NCBI GenBank assembly: GCA_947384055.1
Contig: CANDFO010000031.1
Location: forward strand, 1-25,283
Reading direction: 5' to 3'
Source: an uncultured Flavonifractor sp.
Lineage (GTDB): Bacteria > Bacillota > Clostridia > Oscillospirales > Oscillospiraceae
DNA: 25,283 nucleotides
Shown here: positions 14,400 to 22,161 of the stretch, in pieces
Layout of the letters: each line of letters begins with the position of its first letter
Position numbering within the stretch: position 1 is the stretch's first letter
Notes under the pieces: generated by a model
Databases searched by the model: none
What the model was told of the DNA's origin: nothing
Seen by the model: the letters and a program-made list of their open reading frames with translations, nothing else
Made by a program: the position numbers and the translations under genes

Positions 14400-14438
14400 A
14401 CAGGTTCCGAAGGGTCGGGCAGATCCCTCGGAACCTGT
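14400..14438. terminator. Stable hairpin between convergent genes
   Basis: ACAGGTTCCGA-AGGG pairs with CCC-TCGGAACCTGT (one bulged A) around a 9-nt loop. It lies 17 bp past the stop of the permease gene (minus) and about 118 bp past the secreted-protein stop (plus). There is no T-run, so it may be a 3'-end stabiliser or factor-dependent terminator. Confidence 0.4.
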
Positions 14439-14454
14439 CGATCCATACAGCGCT

Positions 14455-15804
14455 TTACACCGGCCCGTCAGCCCCTGTAGACTTCGCCTGCTCTCCGGGG
14501 AGCGTCAGGTTCAGGATGATGGCGGCAATAGCGGTGACGACGATGGGGGAGGAGCCAAAAACGGTGTTGACCCAGTCCGGGAAGCCGGGTCCCTGGAGCG
14601 CGCCGCCGACCTGGGTGATGCCCACGCCCAGGGCCACCGCCAGCCCCACTACCGCGCTGTCCCGCGCGGTAAAGCGCTCCGCGGTGATCATACGGATTCC
14701 GGTCATGGTGATGGTTGCAAAGACGGAGATGGTCGCCCCGCCGATGACCGCCTGGGGAATGGTGGCGAGCAGAGCGGCAAACTTGGGCACCAGCCCCGCC
14801 GCCAGCAGAATCAGGGCGGCAAAGGCGAAAACCGCCTTGTTAATCACCCGGTTGACGGTGACAATGCCCACATTCTGGCTGTAGGTGGCGGCGGGGAGGC
14901 CACCGAACAGGGCTCCGGCCATACTGACCAGCCCCTGGGCCACAATGCCGCCGGAGAGCTCCCGGTCGGTGGGCTGACGGTCCATGCCGCCCATGGTGGT
15001 AGAGGACAGGTCGCCGATGGTCTGCACCCCATTGATCACATACACCACCCCCAGAGAGACGCAGGCGCCGGCCTCAAACCTGATGCCGAAGTGGAGGGGA
15101 GCCGCCACCTGGAACCAGCCGGCGGCTCCCACAGAGGAGAAGTCCACCATTCCCAGACACAGCGCCAGCAGATAGCCCGCCATCATTCCCCACAGGATGG
15201 CCCCCAGCCGGAGCACCCCTCTGCCGAAATTCTGGAGCGCCACCACCGCAATCAGCGTCGCCAGGGCCACCGCCCAGTTTTTCAGGCCGCCAAACCCCTC
15301 GGAGCCCGCACCTCCCGCCATGTACCGCACGGCTGTGGGGTACAGGGACAGTCCTATGGTAAAAATCACAGTCCCTGTCACCAGCGGCGGGAAGAGCCTG
15401 CGGATCTGCCGGACGAACACGCCGAAGAGGACGGCCACCGCGCCGCCCACAATCTCAGCCCCCAGGATAGCGGGCAGGCCGAACTGCCCGCCGATGGCCA
15501 GCAGGGTGGGCACATAGGCAAAGCTGATGCCCATCACCACCGGCAGGCCAGAGCCGATATAGCGCGTGACGGGATAGAGCTGGATCAGGGTGGCCAGGGC
15601 CGTCGCCAGCAGGGACACCTGAATGAGCAGCGTGCGGTCCGCCCCGGAGAGGCCGCAGGTATTGGAAACCATAATCGCGGGTGTGATGATGCCCACAATC
15701 GCGGCCACCACGTGCTGGAGCCCCAGCGGAACCAGCTGCGCCGCCGGGGGCACGCCTTCCAGCGCAAAGACGGAGTCCGGGGCCCGGTTGTGCTGTGTTT
15801 TCAT
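14455..15804 (-). CDS. NCS2-family xanthine/uracil permease
   Basis: A 449-aa integral membrane protein with about 14 hydrophobic segments, as expected for nucleobase-cation symporters of the NCS2 family. Landmarks are LGLQHVVAAIVGIITPAIM in the first helix, YIGSGLPVVMGISFAYVP, the GVVYVINGVQTIGDLSSTT segment, and the signature PAATYSQNVGIVTVNRVIN with the QNxG substrate-contact motif. Glutamine-asparagine at that site favours a purine such as xanthine over uracil, so xanthine import is the best guess. It is a single-gene unit; no purine catabolic genes are next to it. The start has a GAGG site 11 nt upstream. No purine riboswitch was recognised in the leader. Confidence 0.9.
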   Translation of the reverse strand: MKTQHNRAPDSVFALEGVPPAAQLVPLGLQHVVAAIVGIITPAIMVSNTCGLSGADRTLLIQVSLLATALATLIQLYPVTRYIGSGLPVVMGISFAYVPTLLAIGGQFGLPAILGAEIVGGAVAVLFGVFVRQIRRLFPPLVTGTVIFTIGLSLYPTAVRYMAGGAGSEGFGGLKNWAVALATLIAVVALQNFGRGVLRLGAILWGMMAGYLLALCLGMVDFSSVGAAGWFQVAAPLHFGIRFEAGACVSLGVVYVINGVQTIGDLSSTTMGGMDRQPTDRELSGGIVAQGLVSMAGALFGGLPAATYSQNVGIVTVNRVINKAVFAFAALILLAAGLVPKFAALLATIPQAVIGGATISVFATITMTGIRMITAERFTARDSAVVGLAVALGVGITQVGGALQGPGFPDWVNTVFGSSPIVVTAIAAIILNLTLPGEQAKSTGADGPV

Positions 15805-15859
15805 TTCGTATTACCTCACAAAAATTTTTTATGCCAAAATAAAATTTTGCGTCAAGTTC

Positions 15860-15888
15860 ACTATAGACCAGCTGATTGCAGAATGCAA
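15860..15888 (-). promoter_or_regulatory. Candidate promoter and operator of the permease gene
   Basis: On the minus strand: TTGCAT (15883-15888), a 17-bp spacer and TATAGT (15860-15865), about 55 bp upstream of the start codon. A perfect inverted repeat TTGCA-gaa-TGCAA (15876-15888) covers the -35 box. A second possible promoter, TTGACG with an AT-rich -10, lies just downstream. Confidence 0.5.
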
Positions 15889-16157
15889 GGAAAACTTCCA
15901 AAGCGGAGGAGAGAAAAAGACGGGGCGATATTTGTACAACCTGCACAAACAGCATTTCCCGCCCCCTGTCGCCGCAGGGGGTCCAACCGGCAAATCCCGA
16001 GAAGTTTATGAAGATTTTATGTTCCATTCCCGTCAGGTTATATGATATAATAACCGAAAAGCCTCTCAACACACAGGAAAAGGGCTCCGCCGCCTTTTTA
16101 CGGGGCGCGCGGGTCCCGGGGCATTCCAAATGCCGGACAAAGCATCCCATTCCACCC
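15889..16157. other. Intergenic region between the permease and zapA
   Basis: No coding frame with a start and ribosome-binding site. It contains a 7-bp hairpin CCCCCTG-tcgccg-CAGGGGG (15962-15981) without a T-run, and a TATAAT hexamer at 16046-16051 without a matching -35. Nothing else is recognised. Confidence 0.4.
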
Positions 16158-16186
16158 TTGTGGGACGGGCTTATTCATGATATGAT
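16158..16186 (+). promoter_or_regulatory. Promoter of zapA
   Basis: TTGTGG (16158-16163), a 17-bp spacer, and TATGAT (16181-16186), about 58 bp upstream of the zapA ATG. Confidence 0.65.
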
Positions 16187-16244
16187 GGGGTGTCAGAATG
16201 ACAGCATACACTGCGGCAGTTCAAATTTGTCAGGAGGGCCAGCC

Positions 16245-16625
16245 ATGAAAAACCGCATTACTGTAATCATCGCCGGACAGGAGTATACGCTGGTGGCCAC
16301 AGAGGAAGCGGGCTACCTGCAAAAAGTAGCCGCCCATGTGGACGCCAAGGTGCGGGAGGTGCTGGACTCCGCCAAGGTCAGCATGGTTGACGGCGCGGTG
16401 CTGGCCGCGGTAAACATCGCCGACGAGTATTTTAAACAGGTGGAGACCGCCGAAAACCTCCGCCGCCAGCTGAAGGAGTACCTGGAGGAGTCTACCAAGG
16501 TCAAGATGGAGCTCTCCGAGGCCAAGCGGGAAATTTTCCGCCTTCAAAACCGCCGGCAGGGCGGGAAAAGTCAGGCGCAGTCTCAGCCCGCCGCCCCTGC
16601 CCCGGAAGAGCCGCAGAGTAAATAG
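16245..16625 (+). CDS. zapA: Cell division protein ZapA
   Basis: A 126-aa protein; ZapA bundles FtsZ filaments at the division ring. The N-terminal globular part is typical: RITVIIAGQEYTLVATEE, YLQKVAAHVDAKV and the MVDGAVLAAVNIADEYFK helix. A long coiled coil follows (about 66-103: VETAENLRRQLKEYLEES and KMELSEAKREIFRLQNRR), and the tail is rich in Gln, Pro and Ala. The ATG at 16245 follows CAGGAGGG; a longer frame extends upstream through the promoter and is rejected. The next gene, a U32 protein, lies 174 bp downstream; zapA next to a U32 peptidase is a familiar Firmicute arrangement. Confidence 0.92.
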   Translation: MKNRITVIIAGQEYTLVATEEAGYLQKVAAHVDAKVREVLDSAKVSMVDGAVLAAVNIADEYFKQVETAENLRRQLKEYLEESTKVKMELSEAKREIFRLQNRRQGGKSQAQSQPAAPAPEEPQSK

Positions 16626-16799
16626 GTTCTGCTTAAAAACGGGAATATGACCAGCGGTGAAGCGTTTTCACGTCCGGCAAGGGGTTTTTCACGGCAATCC
16701 TGGCGGACTGCGTGAAAACATGGCGCGACATGGCGGAAAAAGGCCGTCCAGACCGCGTTCAGCAGCCGTGAGTACAGGCTCATGTGTAGGAGGGTTCTT

Positions 16800-18878
16800 A
16801 TGCTGGAACTGCTTGCCCCCGCCGGCTCTATGGAGGCGGTGGCGGCCGCCGTCCAAAACGGCGCCGACGCCGTCTATCTGGGGTACGGCGATTTCAACGC
16901 CCGCCGCAACGCCAAGAATTTTTCCCACGACGAATTTGCGGCGGCGGTCTCTTACTGCCACCTCCGGGGCGCGAAGGTCTACCTGACCCTCAATACCCTG
17001 ATGACCGACCGGGAGCTCCCCGCCGCCGCCCGCCTGGCCGCCGAAGCCAGCGCCCTGGGCGCCGACGCGGTGCTGGTTCAGGACCTGGGCGCTCTGCGGA
17101 TGCTGCGGCAGACCGCGCCCGGCCTGCCGGTCCACGCCTCCACCCAGATGACCATTCACAGTCTGGACGGGGTAAAGCAGGCCGCAGACCTGGGGCTCAG
17201 CCGGGTCGTGCTGGCCCGGGAGCTGTCCCGGGACCAGATCGAATATATCTGTCAGAACTCCCCCATTGAGATTGAGGTATTTGCCCACGGCGCGCTGTGT
17301 ATGTGCTATTCCGGGCAGTGCTTTCTCTCCTCCGTCATCGGGGGCCGCAGCGGAAACCGGGGCTTGTGCGCCCAGCCCTGCCGCCTGAAGTACGGCTGGA
17401 ACGACCGGGCCGACGCCTACCCCCTCTCGCTGAAGGACCTGTCCCTGGCCGGGCATCTGCGGGAGCTGCGGAAAATGGGTGTGGCCTGCGTCAAGCTGGA
17501 GGGGCGCATGAAGCGCCCGGAATACGTGGCCACTGTCACCCGCGTATACGCCTCGGCTATCCGGGAGGACCGGGAGCCCACGGCGGAAGAGCTGGCTCAG
17601 CTGGAGGCGGCTTTTTCCCGGCAGGGCTTCACCCAAGGCTATTATCTGGACCAGAAGGGTCCGGAGATGTTCGGCGTGCGGGAGGAGGGAAAGGAGCCCC
17701 GGGAGCTCTTTGCTCAGGCCCGGAACAGCTATCAAAGCGGCGAGTCCCCCCGGGTGGAAGTGGTGTTTTATGCCATGCTTCGCCCCGGCGAGCCCGCGCA
17801 GGTAGGCGTGGCCGACCAGGAGGGCCATGTGGCCACCGCCCAGGGTCCCGTCCCCGAGGCCGCCCGGACGCATCCCCTCACTGCGGACGGGGTGAGCGCC
17901 CAGCTCTCCCGCACCGGCGGCACCCCCTTTCACTGCGGACAGGTGCGGGCTCTGGTGGAGGAGGGGCTGTCCCTCCCCCTGTCCACGCTGAACGGCCTGC
18001 GCCGGACGGTGCTTGAGGACCTGACCCGCCAGCGGCAGGCCCCGCCGCACCGCCCTCTGGGGGAGTATCACCCGGGCGTCCGCTACGAAAACCGCCGGGA
18101 GCCCCCTGTGCTCACCATCTCTGTCCGCCGGGCCGACCAGATCACCCCTGAGCTGCTCCGTCTGGGCCCGGCACTGGTCTACCTCCCGGTGGACGAGCTC
18201 TGCGCCCATCCGGAAAAGGCCAAAGGCACGGCGGACACCCGCATCGGCGCGGTCCTTCCCCGCATTGTCTGGGACCGGGAGCTGCCCGCTCTTCTCGAGC
18301 AGCTGCGGCAGGTCCGGGAGCTGGGGATTGAAGACGCTTTAATCGGCAGTCTGGGCCTTCTGCCCTGCGCCAGGGCCCTGGGCTTCACTCTGCGGGGGGA
18401 CTACGGTCTGGAGCTCTACAACTCCCAGGCGCTGAAAGAGTGCAAACGCCTGGGCCTCCAGTCGGCCACCCTCTCCTTTGAGCTGAAGCTGGCCCAGATC
18501 CGGGATATCTCCAAGCCCATCGACGTGGAGCTCATCACTTACGGCCGTCTTCCGCTGATGATTATGGAAAACTGCATCATCAAAAACCGCACCGGCCGCT
18601 GCAACTGTCAGAACGTAAACGTGCTCACCGACCGGAAGGGGGCCCAGTTCCCGGTGGTCAAGGCCCCGGGCTGCCGTAGCGAGCTGCTCAATTCCCAAAA
18701 GCTCTTTTTGGCGGACAAGGCGGCGGATTACCGCAAAATCGGCCTGTGGGCCCAGCGACTGCTGTTTACCACCGAGAATCCGCGGGAGTGCGTCCAGGTG
18801 ACAGAACGCTATCTGGAGCGGGGCCGCTGGAGCCCCAACGAATATACCAGGGGATTATATTACCGGGACGTGGAATGA
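16800..18878 (+). CDS. U32 family protein with DUF3656 domain, RlhA-like RNA hydroxylase
   Basis: A 692-aa cytosolic protein. The N-terminal half is the U32 TIM-barrel (LLAPAGSMEAVAAAVQNGAD, then VYLTLNTLMTD and HASTQMTIHSLDGV). The four cysteines of the U32 [4Fe-4S] site are in place at 167, 174, 190 and 194, matching the known CX6CX15CX3-4C spacing. The central part contains PLSTLNGLRRTVLEDL, typical of the collagenase-like DUF3656 domain, and the C-terminal third has TYGRLPLMIMENC and TGRCNCQNV. In E. coli a protein with this domain order, RlhA, makes 5-hydroxycytidine in 23S rRNA; related proteins hydroxylate tRNA. That role is inferred here; the old peptidase label is doubtful. The start is ATG 16800 after AGGAGG; an in-frame ATG 18 bp upstream lies before this site. 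Confidence 0.88.
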   Translation: MLELLAPAGSMEAVAAAVQNGADAVYLGYGDFNARRNAKNFSHDEFAAAVSYCHLRGAKVYLTLNTLMTDRELPAAARLAAEASALGADAVLVQDLGALRMLRQTAPGLPVHASTQMTIHSLDGVKQAADLGLSRVVLARELSRDQIEYICQNSPIEIEVFAHGALCMCYSGQCFLSSVIGGRSGNRGLCAQPCRLKYGWNDRADAYPLSLKDLSLAGHLRELRKMGVACVKLEGRMKRPEYVATVTRVYASAIREDREPTAEELAQLEAAFSRQGFTQGYYLDQKGPEMFGVREEGKEPRELFAQARNSYQSGESPRVEVVFYAMLRPGEPAQVGVADQEGHVATAQGPVPEAARTHPLTADGVSAQLSRTGGTPFHCGQVRALVEEGLSLPLSTLNGLRRTVLEDLTRQRQAPPHRPLGEYHPGVRYENRREPPVLTISVRRADQITPELLRLGPALVYLPVDELCAHPEKAKGTADTRIGAVLPRIVWDRELPALLEQLRQVRELGIEDALIGSLGLLPCARALGFTLRGDYGLELYNSQALKECKRLGLQSATLSFELKLAQIRDISKPIDVELITYGRLPLMIMENCIIKNRTGRCNCQNVNVLTDRKGAQFPVVKAPGCRSELLNSQKLFLADKAADYRKIGLWAQRLLFTTENPRECVQVTERYLERGRWSPNEYTRGLYYRDVE

Positions 18879-18925
18879 TACGTCTGCCGCCAGGCGGCGG
18901 CGTCTAAAACGCAGAAGGAGCGCCT

Positions 18926-19369
18926 ATGGAAACCAAATTATACGTAAAGCGTCTGGACCCCAGGGCCCAGCTGCCCGCCTATCAGACTCCCGGCTCCGCC
19001 GCCATGGATCTGGCCGCTCTGCTGGATAAACCCCTGTCCATCGACCCCGGCTCCCGGGTATCCGTCCCCACGGGGCTGTCCATCGCCCTGCCCGACGGGG
19101 GGTGGGTGGCTCTGGTACTGCCCCGCTCGGGTCTGAGCATCAAGCACGGCATCACCCTTGCCAACAGCGTGGGCGTCATTGACAGCGATTACCGGGGGGA
19201 GCTCCAGGTGGGGCTGACCAACCGCTCAGGCACCCCCTATACCATCCAGCCCGGGGACCGCATCGCCCAGCTGATGCTTGTCCCTGTGGGTCAGGCCCAG
19301 GTGGAAGAGCTGGAGGAGCTTCCCGCCACCCGGCGTGGGAGCGGCGGCTTCGGCTCCACCGGCCGGTAG
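18926..19369 (+). CDS. dut: Deoxyuridine 5'-triphosphate nucleotidohydrolase (dUTPase)
   Basis: Hydrolyses dUTP to dUMP and pyrophosphate, which keeps uracil out of DNA and feeds dTMP synthesis. It is 147 aa, normal for the trimeric family. All five motifs can be read: TPGSAAMDLAA (1), PRSGLSIKHGI (2), NSVGVIDSDYRGEL (3, with the catalytic Asp), PGDRIAQLMLVP (4) and RRGSGGFGSTG (5, the flexible C-terminal arm). A GAAGGAG site precedes the ATG. It is followed after 20 bp by maf, another house-cleaning nucleotide phosphatase, so the two are surely co-transcribed. Confidence 0.96.
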   Translation: METKLYVKRLDPRAQLPAYQTPGSAAMDLAALLDKPLSIDPGSRVSVPTGLSIALPDGGWVALVLPRSGLSIKHGITLANSVGVIDSDYRGELQVGLTNRSGTPYTIQPGDRIAQLMLVPVGQAQVEELEELPATRRGSGGFGSTGR

Positions 19370-19389
19370 TGTTTCACAGGAGGGCGCAT

Positions 19390-19983
19390 ATGGACATTGT
19401 ATTGGCCTCCCAGTCCCCCCGCCGGCGGGAGCTGCTGACCCGGCTGGGCCTGACCTTCCGGGTGCTGGCCCCGGAGATTGACGAGCGTATGGACCGCCCG
19501 CTTCCCCCGCCCCTCCTGGCGGAGCGTATTTCCCTGGAAAAGGCCCGGGCCGCCCAAGCCCTGACGGGGCCGGAGGCCCTCATTATCGCCGCCGATACGG
19601 TGGTGGCGCTGGACAGCGCCGTGCTGGGCAAGCCCGCGGACCGCTCTGACGCGGTCAGGATGCTTTCGTCTCTCTCCGGCCGGACGCACCAGGTATATAC
19701 GGGTGTCACTGTTCTGCGGGGCATCACCGCCGCCACCGAACACGAGGTCACGGACGTCACCTTTCGCACCCTCTCTCCCCGTGAGACGGCGGACTATGCC
19801 GCCACCGGCGAGCCCATGGACAAGGCCGGGGCTTATGGCATCCAAGGCTACGGCTCTCTTCTGGTGTCCGGCATCCGGGGGGACTACTTCAATGTAGTGG
19901 GCCTGCCCCTGTGCCGTCTGGGGCAGATGCTGGCACGTTTTGACGCTGACTGCCTCCGCCGGGCCGCCGGCGGGGACCTTTGA
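19390..19983 (+). CDS. maf: Maf-like nucleoside triphosphate pyrophosphatase
   Basis: A 197-aa protein that hydrolyses non-canonical or modified nucleotides, probably dTTP/UTP type, to the monophosphates. The family motifs are LASQSPRRRELL (5-16), FRVLAPEIDE, ADTVVALDSAVLGKP, MLSSLSGRTHQVYTGV and DKAGAYGIQGYGSLLV. The start is ATG 19390 with AGGAGG 7 nt upstream; a GTG further up (19369) overlaps the dut stop and is not favoured. In Firmicutes maf commonly sits at the head of the mreBCD cluster, as here, except that mreB is missing between maf and mreC. Confidence 0.94.
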   Translation: MDIVLASQSPRRRELLTRLGLTFRVLAPEIDERMDRPLPPPLLAERISLEKARAAQALTGPEALIIAADTVVALDSAVLGKPADRSDAVRMLSSLSGRTHQVYTGVTVLRGITAATEHEVTDVTFRTLSPRETADYAATGEPMDKAGAYGIQGYGSLLVSGIRGDYFNVVGLPLCRLGQMLARFDADCLRRAAGGDL

Positions 19984-20066
19984 GCCGCCGGCAGGGATGA
20001 TTGGGGGAGGCCTGCGGGCCCATTTTATCGCTTTTAATGCCATAAGCAAGGAGGACGCCGGCGGGC

Positions 20067-20909
20067 ATGAAGGATTTTTTTCGCAATAATGGACTGCTTC
20101 TTTTAATCGCCGCCATTCTGCTGGCGCTGGTAACGGCGGTGTGCTCCATGCTCCTGGGGGGTGTGGCGGACCCCTTTTCCAACCTGGCGGGCTTTCTCAC
20201 CACGCCAATCCGCAACGGCATCAACGCCTTCGCCGGCTGGACGGAGGAGCGTTACAGCGACGCCTTTGAGCGGGAGCAGCTGAAAACGGAAAACGAGGAG
20301 CTCAAGCGCCGGATTGCTCAGCTGGAGGAAAAGGCGCGGGAGGCGGAGGCGGCGCTCCAGGAGAACGCCCTGCTCCGCAGCCACCTGGACCTCCGCCCCA
20401 GCAAGCGGGAGTTTGAGGAGGAGACCGCCATGGTGACGGCCCGGTCTCCCTCCAACTGGGAGTCGGCTTTTACCATCAGCAAGGGCAGCTCCTTCGGCAT
20501 TGAGGCGGGGAACTGCGTGGTGGACGCCTATTGGAATCTGGTGGGGGTGGTCTCCCAGGTGGGGGAAAACTGGGCCACGGTATCCACGCTCATCGACGCG
20601 GACATGGAGCTGGGCGGGATGCTCTCCCGCACCGGCGGGGCGGCCATTCTGGAGGGCGACTTCACCCTCATGGGTCAGGGCAAGCTGAAGCTCTCCTATC
20701 TGCCGGAGAACAGCGAATTGATCGCCGGGGACCTTGTGACCACCTCCGGGCGCGGGGGCGTCTACCCGCCGGGCCTGGTGGTGGGCCGCGTGGAGGAGGT
20801 CCATACCGAGGCCTCCGGCATGACCCAGTACGCCGTCATTCAGCCGGAGACCCTGCTGGACGATTTGAAGCAGGTCTTTGTGATCAAGCGTTTTGAGATT
20901 GTAGAGTAG
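20067..20909 (+). CDS. mreC: Rod shape-determining protein MreC
   Basis: A 280-aa bitopic membrane protein of the elongasome, which links cytoplasmic MreB to the periplasmic-side wall synthases. A short cytosolic start (KDFFRNNG) leads into one membrane helix (about 8-32). A coiled coil follows (about 62-105: REQLKTENEELKRRIAQLEE), and then the beta-rich MreC domain (NWESAFTISKGSSFGIEAG, VVSQVGENWATVSTLID, LVTTSGRGGVYPPGLVVG). Length is normal. AAGGAGG lies about 13 nt before the ATG, slightly far. It is followed directly by mreD. MreB is not encoded in the window. Confidence 0.95.
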   Translation: MKDFFRNNGLLLLIAAILLALVTAVCSMLLGGVADPFSNLAGFLTTPIRNGINAFAGWTEERYSDAFEREQLKTENEELKRRIAQLEEKAREAEAALQENALLRSHLDLRPSKREFEEETAMVTARSPSNWESAFTISKGSSFGIEAGNCVVDAYWNLVGVVSQVGENWATVSTLIDADMELGGMLSRTGGAAILEGDFTLMGQGKLKLSYLPENSELIAGDLVTTSGRGGVYPPGLVVGRVEEVHTEASGMTQYAVIQPETLLDDLKQVFVIKRFEIVE

Positions 20910-20930
20910 CGCTGGAAAGGAGTGGACCCC

Positions 20931-21443
20931 GTGACCCGCGGCGACTTCATGATCAAGTGGGGCGTCTATGCCCTGGCGCTGATTCCCGTATGGATTCTGG
21001 AGCTCTATGTGCTCAGCCGCTTCCCTGTCCTGGGGGTGACGCCCATGCTGATGCCCCTTGCGGCGGTGGCGGTGGCGGTGCTGGAGGGCGCCATGGCCGG
21101 CGGCGGCTTCGGCCTTTTTGTGGGAATTCTGTGCGACGCCGCCTATCACGACACCGACGGGGGCATGACCCTGGGCCTGTGCATAATCGGGGTATGCGCC
21201 GGGGCCCTGTCCCGGTACGCCCTGCGGCAGAATCTGGCGGGCTGTCTGCTCTGCTCCCTGGCCGCCCTGCTGTCCATCAGCGGCGTGCGTGTGGCGGTCC
21301 GCTTGTTCCGGCAGACCGCCCCGCTGGACGCCCTGCTGCGGGTGGCCCTGCCGGAGGTGGCCTGGTCCCTGGTGTTCGCCTTTCCGGTATACGCCCTCTT
21401 CCTGTGGGTGTTTCGGCGGGTGCCCAAACGCACCGTGCTTTAG
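20931..21443 (+). CDS. mreD: Rod shape-determining protein MreD
   Basis: A 170-aa very hydrophobic protein with five or six membrane helices, the small integral partner of MreC. Recognisable parts are LELYVLSRFPVLGVTPMLMP in the first third and AMAGGGFGLFVGILCDAAYHD, the conserved MreD segment where a loop follows the third helix. I chose GTG 20931 because GGAAAGGAG ends 8 nt before it; GTG 20922 overlaps that site and ATG 20949 is also possible. It is the last gene of this cluster; about 107 bp separate the stop from the rimP promoter. Confidence 0.9.
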   Translation: MTRGDFMIKWGVYALALIPVWILELYVLSRFPVLGVTPMLMPLAAVAVAVLEGAMAGGGFGLFVGILCDAAYHDTDGGMTLGLCIIGVCAGALSRYALRQNLAGCLLCSLAALLSISGVRVAVRLFRQTAPLDALLRVALPEVAWSLVFAFPVYALFLWVFRRVPKRTVL

Positions 21444-21550
21444 CGCCCGCTCCACCGCCCCCCATGCGCCGGGATTCCGGGCAGCTTTTCGGCGGCGGAG
21501 CGACCGGCGCGGGTTCTGTGCCCTTTCTCCCGAAAAATCCCGCAAAACCC

Positions 21551-21579
21551 TTGCGCTGGCAGAACTTTTGTGGTATAGT
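21551..21579 (+). promoter_or_regulatory. Promoter of the rimP-nusA-infB operon
   Basis: TTGCGC (21551-21556), a 17-bp spacer, and TATAGT (21574-21579). The 10-bp palindrome ATAGTACTAT overlaps the -10. The promoter is about 105 bp upstream of rimP, leaving a leader of about 98 nt. Confidence 0.75.
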
Positions 21580-21606
21580 ACTATCGTTGGTATGGTGTGT
21601 TAGGTT

Positions 21607-21638
21607 GAGAGTGGGGTCCGCCCCGCTCTTTCTTATTG
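21607..21638 (+). promoter_or_regulatory. Terminator-like hairpin in the rimP leader, candidate attenuator
   Basis: GAGAGTGGGG (21607-21616) pairs with CCCCGCTCTT (21621-21630) around a TCCG loop, followed by TCTTATT. This is an intrinsic-terminator shape placed between the promoter and the first gene. It could terminate most transcripts unless bypassed. NusA autoregulation is a natural guess, since nusA is in the operon, but that is inference. Confidence 0.6.
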
Positions 21639-21683
21639 AAAAAACCGCCCCTGTAAAATTTTAGGAATTTTGGAGGCGCTGTC

Positions 21684-22139
21684 ATGGCAAAAGTAACGGA
21701 GCTGACCGCTGCTCTGGCCGGGCCTATCGTCCAGGCCCAGGGCTGCTCCCTCTGGGATGTGGAATATGTCCGGGAGGCAGGGCAGTGGTTTCTGCGGGTG
21801 TATATCGACAGGCCGGAGGGCGTATCCATCAATGACTGCGAGGCGGTCTCCCGCCCTCTGTCCGACGCGCTGGATGAAGCCGACCCCATTGAGGGCAGCT
21901 ATGTGCTGGAGGTGTCCTCCGCCGGGGCGGACCGGCCGCTGAAGCGCCCGGAGCATTTTGCCCGGTTTATGGGCAGCCCGGTAGAGGTGCGCCTCTACCG
22001 GGCCCTGGACGGCCGCAAGGAGCACGTGGGCGTTCTGTCCGGGTGGGAGGACGGCAACGTGACCATACAGACAGACGGGGAAAGCCGCACCTTCCAAAAA
22101 AAGGACGTGGCCCAGGTGAGATTATATGTTACTTTTTAG
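21684..22139 (+). CDS. rimP: Ribosome maturation factor RimP
   Basis: A 151-aa protein needed for assembly of the 30S subunit. Landmarks are LTAALAGPIVQAQGCSLWDVEYVREAG, LRVYIDRPEGVSINDCEAVSR, LEVSSAGADRPLKRPEHFARF (the conserved SSPG-type segment) and a C-terminal SH3-like part ending VAQVRLYVTF. TTGGAGG lies 8 nt upstream of the ATG. It is the first gene of the classic operon, with nusA 22 bp downstream. Confidence 0.96.
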   Translation: MAKVTELTAALAGPIVQAQGCSLWDVEYVREAGQWFLRVYIDRPEGVSINDCEAVSRPLSDALDEADPIEGSYVLEVSSAGADRPLKRPEHFARFMGSPVEVRLYRALDGRKEHVGVLSGWEDGNVTIQTDGESRTFQKKDVAQVRLYVTF

Positions 22140-22161
22140 GTGACGTGAGGAGATAGCAGCT

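Noticed and set aside
15805..15960. Purine riboswitch upstream of the permease
   Set aside because: No recognisable three-way-junction core or terminator was found; the leader is short and AT-rich.
16664..16719. Inverted repeat GTTTTCACG / CGTGAAAAC in the zapA-U32 gap
   Set aside because: Spacing of 38 bp with no continuing stem; a third TTTTTCACGG nearby suggests simple sequence similarity. Kept only as a note.
18880..18915. GCCGCC-a-GGCGGC hairpin before dut
   Set aside because: No T-run and a very small loop; likely incidental in GC-rich sequence.
20001..20036. GGCC-tgcg-GGCC plus T-rich stretch between maf and mreC as a terminator
   Set aside because: The stem is only 4-5 bp and the T-run is broken; maf and mreC are more likely co-transcribed.
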